DNA of 64,000 nucleotides from JBBROS01 sp965213845 (GTDB taxonomy: Bacteria; Pseudomonadota; Alphaproteobacteria; Acetobacterales; Acetobacteraceae): contig CBDCAI010000004.1 in NCBI GenBank assembly GCA_965213845.1, positions 1,798,001 to 1,862,000 of the forward strand. Direction: 5' to 3'. A program made the translations under genes and the position numbers. Under the pieces are notes generated by a model. It searched no databases. It saw only the letters and a program-made list of their open reading frames with translations, and had not been told where the DNA came from. This document shows positions 34,969-46,604 of the stretch, piece after piece; position 1 is the stretch's first letter; each line of letters starts with the position of its first letter.

Positions 34969-35045
34969 TGGTCGGGGCGAGAGGATTCGAACCTCCGGCC
35001 TCTTGCTCCCGAAGCAAGCGTACTACCAGGCTGTACTACGCCCCG
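34969..35045 (-). tRNA. tRNA-Pro (anticodon CGG)
   Basis: 77 bases including an encoded CCA. The acceptor stem is CGGGGCG/CGCCCCG, the anticodon arm CTTGC-TTCGGGA-GCAAG gives anticodon CGG, and the T arm is GGAGG-TTCGAAT-CCTCT. It reads CCG, the favoured proline codon in DNA this GC-rich. No integrated element is seen next to it. Confidence 0.95.
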
Positions 35046-35103
35046 ACCGAGGGGCGGCATATAGCCCGTGCCGGTACGGGCGGCAATAGCGCGTGTGGGG
35101 TGC

Positions 35104-35132
35104 TTGGCCCGGCGGAGGGGGACACCTATAAG
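35104..35132 (+). promoter_or_regulatory. Candidate promoter close to the pcm start
   Basis: TTGGCC (35104-35109) and TATAAG (35127-35132) are separated by 17 bp. The -10 ends only 9 bp before the ATG at 35142, so the transcript would be almost leaderless. Confidence 0.45.
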
Positions 35133-35141
35133 GGGCGCGTG

Positions 35142-35846
35142 ATGATCGCAGCCCCCACGCCGCCGATGGACTACGCCGCCGCGCGCGACCACATGGTCGA
35201 TGGGCAGGTGCGGCCGAACAAGGTGATCGACCCGCGGATCATCCGGGCGATGCGCAGCCTGCCGCGGGAGCGTTTCGTGCCGCCGCACCTGGCGAGCCTG
35301 GCCTATGCCGACGAGGACGTGCCGCTGCCGGGTGGGCGGGCGCTGATGGAGCCGATGGTGATCGCGCGGCTGGTGCAGCTGCTGCGGGTGCGGGACGGCG
35401 AACGCGGGCTGGTGGTGGGGGCCGGGGCCGGGTATGGCGCGGCGGTCCTGGCGGCCTGTGGGGCAGTGGTGGTGGCGCTGGAGGAGGATGCGGCGCTGCT
35501 GGCGCTGGGCCGAGCGGTGCTGCCGGGCGTGGCGCCCGGCGTGCAGTTCACGGAGGGCCCGCTGGCTGCGGGCTGGGCGGCGGGTGCGCCGTACGACTTC
35601 ATCTTGATCGAGGGCGCGGTCGGCGCCATCCCGGAGGGGTTCGCGGCGCAGCTGAAGCCTATGGGGCGGGTGGCGGCCGTGGTCGCGGCCGGGCCGGGCA
35701 CCCCCGGATCCCGTGCGCAGGGGATGGGCGTGCTGGCGGAGCTGGTGCATGTGGGGGAGGGGATGCGGCTTCGGGCGCAGCCGTTCTTCGACTGCACGAC
35801 CCCGGCCTTGCCGCAGCTGCGGGCAGTACCGGCTTTCACCTTCTAG
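35142..35846 (+). CDS. pcm: Protein-L-isoaspartate O-methyltransferase family protein
   Basis: 234 residues. Contains MVDGQVRPNKVIDPRIIRAM and PRERFVPP typical of the alphaproteobacterial Pcm group, the SAM-binding LVVGAGAGYGAAVLAA and FDFI-like YDFILIEGAVGAIP. Repairs isoaspartyl residues by methylation in the classical family. Followed by tolC, a popZ-like gene and valS, an order I recall from related alphaproteobacteria. Confidence 0.85.
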   Translation: MIAAPTPPMDYAAARDHMVDGQVRPNKVIDPRIIRAMRSLPRERFVPPHLASLAYADEDVPLPGGRALMEPMVIARLVQLLRVRDGERGLVVGAGAGYGAAVLAACGAVVVALEEDAALLALGRAVLPGVAPGVQFTEGPLAAGWAAGAPYDFILIEGAVGAIPEGFAAQLKPMGRVAAVVAAGPGTPGSRAQGMGVLAELVHVGEGMRLRAQPFFDCTTPALPQLRAVPAFTF

Positions 35847-35937
35847 CGGCGGGCACGCTGTGGCACAGTATGGCAGGCGGGATGGCAAGCCGGATGGCGG
35901 GCCGGGCCGGAGAGGCGTTTCGGGATTGGGGGTCACT

Positions 35938-37389
35938 ATGCGGCGAAGCGTTGGCACGGCGGCACGGGGCCTGGTGGTTTTGGGCGCGGTGCTGGCCGTA
36001 ATCGTGCCCGTCTCGGGGGCGAGGGCGCAGCCGCGGACGCTGCAGGACGCCTTGTCGGCGGCCTATTCCACCAACCCGACGCTGCAGACGGCCCGGGCGC
36101 AGCTGCGGGCCACCGATGAAGGCGTGCCGCAGGCGTTGGCCGGCTGGCGGCCCACGATCGTGGTCTCGAGCGGGGTGGGCTATGGCGACGGCACGCTGCG
36201 GAGCGTCTCGCGCGATGCGGCGCCCAACCCGCTGACCGGCATCAGCACCAACACGCCGATCACGACGCGGCAGTACCGCGACATCTTCACCGGGCAGGCG
36301 ACGCTGACGCAGCCGCTGTATCGGGGCGGGGCGACGCGGGCCGGCACGAACCAGGCGGACAACCGCGTGTTCGGGCAGCGGGCGCGGCTGCTGGCGACCG
36401 AGCAGCAGATCTTCACCAACACGATCAACGCCTTCGTGAGCGTGATCCAGACGCAGCAGCTGCTGCAGCTGAACATCAACAACGAGCAGGTGCTGGCGCG
36501 TCAGCTGCAGGCGACGAACGACCGGTTCCGGGTGGGCGAGATCACGCGGACGGACGTGGCGCAGGCCGAGGCGGCGCTGGCGGGGGCGCGGGCGACGCGG
36601 CAGACGGCCGAGGGGAACCTGCAGACGGCGCGCGGCACGTACCGGCAGCTGGTGGGCGAGCTTCCGGACCAGCTGGTGGAGCCGCAGCCGATCAAGCTGC
36701 CGATCCGCAACCAGGCGGAGGTGGTTCAGCTTTCGGCGGCGAACAACCCGAACGTGATCGCGGCGCAGTTCGACGATGCGGCGGCGCGCGACGCGATCGA
36801 CGTGGCGTTCGCCTCGTTGATGCCGCAGCTGAGCATGCAGGCGTCGGGCGCGCGGAACGACAACTCGACGATCGCCAACCAGCGGTCGATCGGCGGCCAG
36901 GTGCTGCTGAACGCCTCGGTGCCGCTGTATCAGGGCGGGGCGGAGTATTCCCGCGTGCGCCAGGCGCGGCAGTCCGAGCAGCAGGCGCGGCGCACGGTCG
37001 AGGATGTGCGGCGGCAGTCGGTGCAGCAGGCGACGCAGGCGTGGGAGACGCTGCAGGCGACCCGGGCGACGATCGAGAGCACGCGGGCGCAGATCCGGGC
37101 CAACCAGATCGCGCTCGAGGGGACGCAGCGGGAGGCGATCGTGGGCAGCCGGACGACGCTCGATGTGCTGAACGCGGAGCAGACGCTGCTGAACTCGCGG
37201 GTGACGCTGGTGCAGAACCTGGCGAACCTCGTGACCAACAGCTATGCGGTGGCGGCGGCAATCGGGCGGCTGACGGCGCGGGACCTGGCGCTGAACGTGC
37301 CCTTGTATGACGAGACGGCTTATTACAACGCGGTGAAGAACAAGCTGTTCGGCACGGGCGACTACGCGACCGGGCAGCCGGGACGCTAG
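35938..37389 (+). CDS. tolC: TolC-family outer membrane efflux protein
   Basis: 483 residues. Signal peptide to about residue 30 (SGARA), then two structurally repeated halves with long coiled-coil helices: TLQDALSAAYSTNPTLQTARAQ-type opening, RFRVGEITRTDVAQAEAAL, and later VGSRTTLDVLNAEQTLLNS. Forms a trimeric outer-membrane channel for type I secretion or drug efflux. ATG 35938 chosen because it puts the signal peptide first. No inner-membrane partner in the window. Confidence 0.92.
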   Translation: MRRSVGTAARGLVVLGAVLAVIVPVSGARAQPRTLQDALSAAYSTNPTLQTARAQLRATDEGVPQALAGWRPTIVVSSGVGYGDGTLRSVSRDAAPNPLTGISTNTPITTRQYRDIFTGQATLTQPLYRGGATRAGTNQADNRVFGQRARLLATEQQIFTNTINAFVSVIQTQQLLQLNINNEQVLARQLQATNDRFRVGEITRTDVAQAEAALAGARATRQTAEGNLQTARGTYRQLVGELPDQLVEPQPIKLPIRNQAEVVQLSAANNPNVIAAQFDDAAARDAIDVAFASLMPQLSMQASGARNDNSTIANQRSIGGQVLLNASVPLYQGGAEYSRVRQARQSEQQARRTVEDVRRQSVQQATQAWETLQATRATIESTRAQIRANQIALEGTQREAIVGSRTTLDVLNAEQTLLNSRVTLVQNLANLVTNSYAVAAAIGRLTARDLALNVPLYDETAYYNAVKNKLFGTGDYATGQPGR

Positions 37390-37391
37390 GG

Positions 37392-38048
37392 ATGTCGGGC
37401 GAGACCGCGGCGGGGCCGCATGGCAGCGCCGCTCCGGCGGAGGCGGGCGCCGATCCTTCGATGGAGGATATCCTGGCCTCCATCCGTCGCATCCTGAACG
37501 AGGAGGATGCGCCGGCGGTGGCCGTGGAGCCGCCTGCAGCGGGGCATGCGGCCGGGCCAGCGCCTGTGGTGCATGAGGCCGATGATGTGCTGCAGCTGGA
37601 GCCGGAGATGATGGTGCCCGATGTCGAGGGTCCCGTGCCCTCGCCCCCGCCCATCCTGTCCGAGACGGTGCACTCCATGGAGGCGCTTCCCCTCGCTGCG
37701 ATGCCGGTTCCCTTGCCGGTGCCGATGCCCATGCCGGTACCGGGTTCTGCGCCTTTGGCCGTCGCGTCGCCGGCTCCGATGCCGGTCGATGGCGCGGCGG
37801 CGCCTGTGGCGGCTTCGCTGGTGGCGCCCGAGGCGGCGGCGGCGGCCGCGGTTTCGGTCGGTGCGCTGATGCGGACCTTGGCGAACGAGCGGAGCACGGC
37901 GACGCATCGGGGCGGGCCGACGATCGAGGATCTGGTGCGCGACGAGATGCGGCCCTTGCTGAAGGGGTGGCTCGATCAGCATCTGGCGCCGATGGTGGAG
38001 CGGCTGGTGCGGGCGGAGATCGAGCGGGTCGTCAGCCGGATGGCCTGA
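37392..38048 (+). CDS. popZ: DUF2497 (PopZ-like) polar organising protein
   Basis: 218 residues with the PopZ architecture: a short N-terminal helix (MEDILASIRRILNEED, residues 24-39), a long acidic, Pro-rich disordered middle with a run of PMPVP-like steps, and a C-terminal helical block (IEDLVRDEMRPLLKGWLDQH, then LVRAEIERVVSRMA) used for self-assembly. PopZ condenses at cell poles and tethers the chromosome in Caulobacter. Starts 2 bp after tolC. Confidence 0.8.
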   Translation: MSGETAAGPHGSAAPAEAGADPSMEDILASIRRILNEEDAPAVAVEPPAAGHAAGPAPVVHEADDVLQLEPEMMVPDVEGPVPSPPPILSETVHSMEALPLAAMPVPLPVPMPMPVPGSAPLAVASPAPMPVDGAAAPVAASLVAPEAAAAAAVSVGALMRTLANERSTATHRGGPTIEDLVRDEMRPLLKGWLDQHLAPMVERLVRAEIERVVSRMA

Positions 38049-38125
38049 GCCGGACTTGTGCCGGGGAAGCTGGACCCGCGCCGGGGCTCGTGCAGGCGGG
38101 GCAGCCTTGCGGGCGGGCGCCGACA

Positions 38126-38151
38126 CCTTCTCTTGCAGGGAGGGGAGAAGG
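38126..38151 (+). promoter_or_regulatory. Small stem-loop in the valS leader
   Basis: CCTTCTC and GAGAAGG pair around a 12-base loop, 17 bp before the valS ATG. It could be a terminator for popZ or a leader structure; too weak to decide. Confidence 0.25.
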
Positions 38152-38167
38152 CTTTAGAACCGCTGGG

Positions 38168-40867
<2,700 letters not shown>

Positions 40868-40951
40868 AGGCGTGGAGCGAGACATTTACAAGCGTCCGCA
40901 GCCTGTCCGGCAAAGGGCGGGTGGCCCAGGCGGGCAAGCAGGGAGAAGGCC

Positions 40952-42676
40952 ATGTTGAAGAAGCGTTGGGACAAGTCTCGGATGCCGTCGCGCCATGTGA
41001 CGGAGGGGCCGGAGCGGGCGCCGCACCGCAGCTACTACTACGCGATGGGGCTGACGGAGGAGCAGATCAACCAGCCCTTCGTGGGCGTGGCGACGTGCTG
41101 GAACGAGGCGGCGCCGTGCAACATCGCGCTGAGCCGGCAGGCGCAGAGCGTCAAGAAGGGGGTGATCGCGGCGGGCGGCACGCCGCGGGAGTTCACGACG
41201 ATCACGGTGACGGACGGGATCGCGATGGGGCACCAGGGCATGAAGAGCAGCCTGGTGTCGCGCGAGGTGATCGCCGACAGCGTGGAGCTGACGATGCGGG
41301 GGCATTGCTACGACGCGATGGTGGGGCTGGCGGGGTGCGACAAGAGCCTGCCGGGAATGATGATGTCGATGCTGCGGCTGAACGTGCCGAGCGTGTTCAT
41401 GTATGGCGGCAGCATCCTGCCGGGCACGTTCAAGGGGCGGGACGTGACGGTGGTGGACGTGTTCGAGGCGGTGGGCCAGCACGCGGCGGGGCAGATGAGC
41501 GATGCGGACCTGCATGAGCTGGAATGCGCGGCCTGCCCGAGTGCGGGGGCCTGCGGCGGGCAGTTCACGGCCAACACGATGGCGACGGTCAGCGAGGCGA
41601 TCGGGCTCGCTTTGCCCGGTTCGGCCGGGGCGCCGGCGCCGTACGAGGACCGGGACCGCTGGGCCGTCGAGAGCGGGCGCGCGGTGATGGCGCTGCTGGA
41701 GAGCGGGCTGCGGCCGCGGGACATCGTGACGATGAAGGCGCTGGAGAACGCGGCCGTGGTGGTGGCGGCGACGGGGGGCAGCACGAATGCCGGGCTGCAC
41801 CTGCCGGCGATGGCGCACGAGGCCGGGCTCGTGTTCACGATGGACGACGTGCTGCAGATCATGCGGCGGACGCCGTACATCGCCGACCTCAAGCCCGGCG
41901 GGAAGTACGTGGCGTTCGACGTGCACAAGGTGGGCGGGATCCCGGTGATCCTGAAGTCGCTGCTGGATGGCGGGCTGCTGCACGGCGACTGCATCACCGT
42001 CACCGGCAAGACGTTGGCGGAGAACCTGAAGGACGTCGTGTTCCCGCGGGACCAGGACGTGATCTACACCGTGGCGCAGCCGATCACCGCAACGGGCGGC
42101 GTGGTCGGCCTGCGCGGCAACCTGGCGCCCGACGGCGGGATCGTGAAGGTGGCGGGCATGAAGGTGCAGCAGTTCGAGGGCACGGCGCTGTGCTTCGACA
42201 GCGAGGAGGAGGCGTTCGCCGCGGTGGACGCCCGGGCCTACAAGAAGGGCGACGTGATCGTGATCCGCTACGAGGGGCCGAAGGGCGGCCCGGGCATGCG
42301 GGAGATGCTGTCCACCACGAGCGCGATCTATGGCCAGGGAATGGGCGAGGATGTGGCGCTGATCACGGATGGTCGGTTCTCGGGCGCCACGCGCGGGTTC
42401 TGCGTGGGGCATGTGGGGCCCGAGGCGGCGGTGGGCGGGCCGATCGGCCTGCTGAAGAACGGCGACCGCATCCGCATGGACGCGGAGGCCGGCACGATCG
42501 AGGTGCTGATCACTGACGAGGAGATGGCGGCGCGCCGGGCGGCATGGACGCCGCGCGGCACGGACTACAACTCGGGCGCGATCTGGAAGTATGCGCAGAC
42601 GGTGGGCCCGGCGCATCTGGGGGCGGTGACGCATCCGGGCGGCGCGGCGGAGACGCACTGCTACGCGGACATCTGA
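40952..42676 (+). CDS. ilvD: Dihydroxy-acid dehydratase
   Basis: 574 residues. The three cluster cysteines C49 (VATCWNEAAPCN), C129 (AGCDKSLPG) and C201 (CPSAGACGG) mark the IlvD/Edd family, and TDGIAMGHQGM and GRFSGATRGF fit IlvD rather than Edd. Dehydrates 2,3-dihydroxy-acids in valine, leucine and isoleucine synthesis. Lies 84 bp after valS, a fitting but probably independent neighbour. Confidence 0.95.
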   Translation: MLKKRWDKSRMPSRHVTEGPERAPHRSYYYAMGLTEEQINQPFVGVATCWNEAAPCNIALSRQAQSVKKGVIAAGGTPREFTTITVTDGIAMGHQGMKSSLVSREVIADSVELTMRGHCYDAMVGLAGCDKSLPGMMMSMLRLNVPSVFMYGGSILPGTFKGRDVTVVDVFEAVGQHAAGQMSDADLHELECAACPSAGACGGQFTANTMATVSEAIGLALPGSAGAPAPYEDRDRWAVESGRAVMALLESGLRPRDIVTMKALENAAVVVAATGGSTNAGLHLPAMAHEAGLVFTMDDVLQIMRRTPYIADLKPGGKYVAFDVHKVGGIPVILKSLLDGGLLHGDCITVTGKTLAENLKDVVFPRDQDVIYTVAQPITATGGVVGLRGNLAPDGGIVKVAGMKVQQFEGTALCFDSEEEAFAAVDARAYKKGDVIVIRYEGPKGGPGMREMLSTTSAIYGQGMGEDVALITDGRFSGATRGFCVGHVGPEAAVGGPIGLLKNGDRIRMDAEAGTIEVLITDEEMAARRAAWTPRGTDYNSGAIWKYAQTVGPAHLGAVTHPGGAAETHCYADI

Positions 42677-42771
42677 TTCGGTCGCGAAGCCATTCTGGCA
42701 GACTGTGAACGCGAGGGAGCCGGGGCGGCTTCAGGTCCACACGAAGGTCTCGCTGGGGTGTGCGACGATGG

Positions 42772-42791
42772 CACGGGAAAGTCATCCCGTG
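42772..42791 (+). terminator. Stem-loop between ilvD and the ABC operon
   Basis: CACGGGA and TCCCGTG form a perfect 7-bp stem with a 6-base AAGTCA loop, about 95 bp after the ilvD stop. It is followed by TCTAAT, so a weak terminator or leader hairpin is possible. Confidence 0.35.
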
Positions 42792-42840
42792 TCTAATGAT
42801 CGCACGTGGGCGGCGGCCCGAACGGGCGCGGGTGGGGTGC

Positions 42841-43683
42841 ATGGGGCGGCGGGTTCTCGGGGGGGTGGTGGGGCTGGTTTATGGGGCGATCCTGTTGCCG
42901 GTGGTGGCGGTGGTGTGGCTGTCGTTCTTCGATCAGGAGGTGATCGGATTTCCGCCGCCTGGATATACGTGGCGCTGGTATGTGAATGCCTGGGAGAAGC
43001 GGCAGTTCGCGCGGGGGTTCGGCCTGTCGATGGAGGTGGCGCTGATCGCGTCGTCGATCGGGGTGACGGTGGGGACGGCGGCGGCGATCGCGCTGGTGCG
43101 GGGACGGTTCGGGCGGGTGCGGGTCGCGCTATCGGGCCTGTTGCTGGGGCCGTTGGCGGTGCCGGGGGTGGTGCTGGGGACCGGGCTGTACGTGGTGTTC
43201 GTGCAGGCGGACGACCTGCTGGACTTCCAGATGGCGGCGACGTTGCACGGGCTGATACTGGCGCATGTGCTGCTGACGATCCCCTGGACGGTGCGGCTGG
43301 TGGCGTCTTCTCTCGCCGGGTCGGGGGCCGCGTCGGGGGCCGGGTCGGGGGCCGCGTCGGGGGGCGGGTGGGCGGCGGAGGAGGCGGCGGCCAACCTCGG
43401 CGCGCGGCCTTGGGTGGTGTTCTGGCGCGTCACCCTGCCGGCGGTGCGGCCGGGCGTGGTGGCGGCCTGCCTGTTCAGCTTCATCCAGAGCTTCGAAAAT
43501 CTCGAGCTGACCCTGCTGCTGAGCGGGCCCGGGCGGGCGACGCTGCCGGTGGAGATGCTGAACTACCTGACGTTCCGGGTGGACCCGACGCTTGCGGCCG
43601 TGGCGGCGGTGCAGATCGTGCTGATCGGCGCGCTGATGCTGATCACGGACCGGTTCGTCAGCCTGTCGCGGGCGTTTTCATGA
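42841..43683 (+). CDS. ABC importer permease (PotC-like)
   Basis: 280 residues, six membrane segments. The EAA loop EEAAANLGARPWVVFWRVTL is typical of polyamine/Fe-type permeases. Just before it a 12-bp repeat inserts a Gly/Ser/Ala run (residues 161-176) where homologues have a short LDP-type link. ATG 42841 puts the first membrane helix at the N-terminus. Its stop overlaps the ATPase start. First gene of a four-gene importer. Confidence 0.88.
   Translation: MGRRVLGGVVGLVYGAILLPVVAVVWLSFFDQEVIGFPPPGYTWRWYVNAWEKRQFARGFGLSMEVALIASSIGVTVGTAAAIALVRGRFGRVRVALSGLLLGPLAVPGVVLGTGLYVVFVQADDLLDFQMAATLHGLILAHVLLTIPWTVRLVASSLAGSGAASGAGSGAASGGGWAAEEAAANLGARPWVVFWRVTLPAVRPGVVAACLFSFIQSFENLELTLLLSGPGRATLPVEMLNYLTFRVDPTLAAVAAVQIVLIGALMLITDRFVSLSRAFS
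43321..43368. repeat. 12-bp tandem repeat in the permease EAA region, four units
   Basis: tcgggggccgcg, tcgggggccggg, tcgggggccgcg and tcggggggcggg encode SGAASGAGSGAASGGG in frame, directly before the conserved EEAAANLGA loop that contacts the ATPase. Confidence 0.88.
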
Positions 43684-44720
43684 GCCGGCTGGTGCTGGAG
43701 GGGCTGCGCCGCACCTATGGGTCGACGGTCGCGGTGGCCGGGGTGGACCTGGTGGTGGCGCAGGGCGAGCTGGTGGCGCTGCTGGGGCCGTCGGGGTGCG
43801 GCAAGACGACCACGTTGCGGATGGTGGCCGGGTTCGTCGCCCCCAGTGCCGGGCGCGTCGTGATCGGCGAGCGGGACGTGACGCGGCTGCCGCCCTATGC
43901 GCGGGACACCGGCATGGTGTTCCAGGGGTATGCGCTGTTCCCGCACATGACCGTGGCGGAGAACGTCGGCTTCGGGCTTGAGATGCGGCGGGTGAACCGG
44001 GCCGAGCGGACGGCGCGCGTGGCGGAGGCGCTGCGGCTGGTGCGGCTGGAGGGGCTGGGGGACCGGCGGCCGGCGCAGCTGAGCGGCGGGCAGCAGCAGC
44101 GGGTGGCGCTGGCCCGGGCCCTTGTGGTCAACCCGGCCGTCTTCCTGCTGGACGAGCCGCTGTCCAACCTCGATGCCCGGCTGCGGGCGGAGGTGCGGGT
44201 GGAGATCCGGGCCCTGCAGCAGCGCCTGGGCCTGACGACGCTGTTCGTCACGCACGACCAGGAGGAGGCGCTGACGATGGCCGACCGGCTGGTGGTGATG
44301 GAGGGGGGGCGGGTGCGGCAGCAGGGCACGCCGGAGGCGGTGTACGAACGCCCGGTCGACCTGTTCGTCGCGGGGTTCCTGGGCCGCTGCAACGCGTTCG
44401 CGGGCTTGCGGGAGGAGGGGGGCTTCCGCTCGGGGGGCGTGCTGCTGCCCTGCGGCGACGGGGCGGGCACCATGCTGGTGGTGCGGCCGGAACGTGTGCG
44501 GGTGGGGGCGGCCGGGCCGTTGCCGGGGCGGGTGACGCTGGTGACGTATCTGGGCGGGATGACCGAGTGGCATGTCGCGACGCCGGCCGGGCCTGTGATG
44601 TCGACGGCGCCCACTCCTGCGGGCGATGACGCGTTGCGCCGGATCGCGCCGGGTGACACGGTTGCGCTCGACTGGGCGCCCGAGGCCGGGCGGCTGCTGC
44701 CATCGGGAGAGCATGCATGA
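43680..44720 (+). CDS. ABC importer ATP-binding protein (PotA-like)
   Basis: 346 residues. Walker A GPSGCGKTTT, MVFQGYALFPHMTV, signature LSGGQQQR, Walker B VFLLDEPLSNLDARLR and VTHDQEEALTM, followed by a TOBE domain (VRPERVRV, VTYLGGMTEWHV). ATG overlaps the preceding stop (ATGA) and its own stop overlaps the next ATG in the same way. Confidence 0.93.
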   Translation: MSRLVLEGLRRTYGSTVAVAGVDLVVAQGELVALLGPSGCGKTTTLRMVAGFVAPSAGRVVIGERDVTRLPPYARDTGMVFQGYALFPHMTVAENVGFGLEMRRVNRAERTARVAEALRLVRLEGLGDRRPAQLSGGQQQRVALARALVVNPAVFLLDEPLSNLDARLRAEVRVEIRALQQRLGLTTLFVTHDQEEALTMADRLVVMEGGRVRQQGTPEAVYERPVDLFVAGFLGRCNAFAGLREEGGFRSGGVLLPCGDGAGTMLVVRPERVRVGAAGPLPGRVTLVTYLGGMTEWHVATPAGPVMSTAPTPAGDDALRRIAPGDTVALDWAPEAGRLLPSGEHA

Positions 44721-45739
44721 TCGATCGCCGGACGTTGATGGGCAGTGCGGCCGCGCTGCCGCTGCTCGGCCGTGGCGCCCGCGCCGCCTCGGGGCAGGCG
44801 GTGGTGGGCACGTGGGGCGGCGACTATGCCGAGCTGCTGGCGGCCAACATCGACAAGCCGATCGTGGCGCCGCTGGGGATCGAGGTGCTGCAGGACGTAG
44901 CGCCGCAGGACCCGCGCAAGGCCAAGCTGGTGGCGGAGCGGACGGCGCGGCGCGGCACGATGGACGTGTGCTGCCTCAGCGACAACGACATGTACACGAT
45001 GTCGCTGCTGAACGTGTTCGAGCCGATCACGGCGACGAACGTGCCGGACCTGCCGCACGTGATCCCGGCGCTGCGGACGCCCTATTCGATCCCGCACATC
45101 TATTCGGCCAAGGTGATCCTGTATAACCCGGACAAGGTGAAGCCGGCGCCCCGGTCCTATGCCGACCTGTGGGACCCGAAGTACCGGGGCCGGGTCGGCT
45201 TCAGCGACCTGCTGTATCTCAACATCATGGAGGCGGCGGGCCTGGTGGGCGGCGGCTCCATGACGGATTACGAGCCGGGGAAGGCGAAGCTGCTGGAGCT
45301 GAAGGCGCTGGGGGCGAAGGTGTACCCGAGCAACGAGGCGCTGGCGGCGGCGCTGAAGAGCGAGGAGGTGTGGATCACCATCATGTGGGCCGCGCGGGGC
45401 TTCATGTGGAAGAAGGCGGGGATCCCGGTGGAGCGGTCGGTGCCGTCCGAGGGTGCGACCGTGTACGTGTCGTCGGCGGCGGTGCCGAAGAACGCGCAGA
45501 ACAAGGAGAACGGGCTGGCGTATCTGAACGGGATGCTCAACCCGCGGGCGCAGGCGGCCTTTGCGGACCGGATGGGGTTCCTGGGCACGGTGGACAACGC
45601 GCCGCTGCCGCCGGAGCTGGCCCAGCAGATCGGGTTCACGGAGCGCGAGATCAGGGATTTCCGCAAGATGGACTTCGATTACGTGGCCAGGAACACGGGG
45701 CAGCTGCTCGACTTCTGGAACAAGGAGTTCAAGGCCTGA
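44717..45739 (+). CDS. ABC importer substrate-binding protein (PotD-like)
   Basis: 340 residues. Tat-like start MIDRRTLMGSAAALPLLG, then VVGTWGGDYAELLAANI as in spermidine/putrescine-binding proteins; YSIPHIYSAKVILYNPDKVK and DLWDPKYRGRVGF also fit that group. Periplasmic. Ligand likely a polyamine or similar cation. Lies between the ATPase and second permease. Confidence 0.88.
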   Translation: MIDRRTLMGSAAALPLLGRGARAASGQAVVGTWGGDYAELLAANIDKPIVAPLGIEVLQDVAPQDPRKAKLVAERTARRGTMDVCCLSDNDMYTMSLLNVFEPITATNVPDLPHVIPALRTPYSIPHIYSAKVILYNPDKVKPAPRSYADLWDPKYRGRVGFSDLLYLNIMEAAGLVGGGSMTDYEPGKAKLLELKALGAKVYPSNEALAAALKSEEVWITIMWAARGFMWKKAGIPVERSVPSEGATVYVSSAAVPKNAQNKENGLAYLNGMLNPRAQAAFADRMGFLGTVDNAPLPPELAQQIGFTEREIRDFRKMDFDYVARNTGQLLDFWNKEFKA

Positions 45740-45758
45740 GTGTCTCGCGGCCCTTGCC

Positions 45759-46586
45759 ATGAGGGCGCTCGCGCTTCCGGCGGGGCTGCTGGTGACGGCG
45801 TTGATGGTGGTGCCGCTGCTGGTGCTGGCCCGGTATTCGCTGAACGTCTACAGCCCGACGGAGCTGATGATCGAGGCGGTGACGCCGCGCAACTACGTGG
45901 CGGCGGTGACGGACCCGTATTACAGGGGCGTGATGGGCACGACGCTGTGGGTCTCGGCGTTGTGCACGGGGCTGGCGCTGCTGGCCGGGTTCCCGGCGGC
46001 CTATGCGCTGGCGCGGATGCGGGGGCGGTGGAAGTCGGTGCTGGTGCTGGTGACGGTGTTTCCGCTGATGGTGGGCAACGTCGTGCGGGCGGCGGGGTGG
46101 ATGGTGCTGCTGGGTAACAGCGGCGTGGTGAATGCGGCGTTGCGCGGCCTGGGGCTGACCAGCGGGCCGGTGCAGCTGATCTATACGCCGGCGGCGGTGG
46201 TCGCGGGGATCGTGACGGTGGTGCTGCCGTACATGATCCTGACCCTGGCGGCGGTGCTCGAGGGGATCGGCCCGGCGCTGGAGGAGGCGGCGGGCAACCT
46301 GGGGGCGCGGCCGTTCACGGCGTTCCGGCGGGTGGTGCTGCCCCTGGCGGCGCCGGGCGTGGCGGCCGGGTGCGCGCTGGTGTTCATCCTGTGCATGAAC
46401 GCATATGCGACGCCGGTGCTGCTGGGCGGCTCGCAGTTCCAGATGATGGCGCCGGCGGTGTACGACCAGTTCGTGCGCGCGACCAATTGGCCGTTCGGGG
46501 CGGCGCTGGCGTTCATATTGCTGGGCGTGACGATGACGCTGACCCTGACGGGCAGCGCGCTGCTGGGGCGTCGGCCGGTCGGCTGA
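45759..46586 (+). CDS. ABC importer permease (PotB-like)
   Basis: 275 residues, six membrane segments, EAA loop EEAAGNLGARPFTAFRRVVL. Second permease of the polyamine-type importer, 19 bp after the binding protein. Converges on mntH; a short GCTGA-GGGA-TCAGC hairpin (46582-46595) covers its stop. Confidence 0.88.
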   Translation: MRALALPAGLLVTALMVVPLLVLARYSLNVYSPTELMIEAVTPRNYVAAVTDPYYRGVMGTTLWVSALCTGLALLAGFPAAYALARMRGRWKSVLVLVTVFPLMVGNVVRAAGWMVLLGNSGVVNAALRGLGLTSGPVQLIYTPAAVVAGIVTVVLPYMILTLAAVLEGIGPALEEAAGNLGARPFTAFRRVVLPLAAPGVAAGCALVFILCMNAYATPVLLGGSQFQMMAPAVYDQFVRATNWPFGAALAFILLGVTMTLTLTGSALLGRRPVG

Positions 46587-46604
46587 GGGATCAGCGTAAG
46601 GCGA

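Noticed and set aside
34969..35045. Integration site at tRNA-Pro
   Set aside because: No integrase or direct repeat of the tRNA end nearby; flanking genes are ordinary core genes.
38049..38167. T-box or tRNA-dependent leader upstream of valS
   Set aside because: T-boxes are not expected in alphaproteobacteria and no specifier loop or T-box sequence is seen; only a short hairpin.
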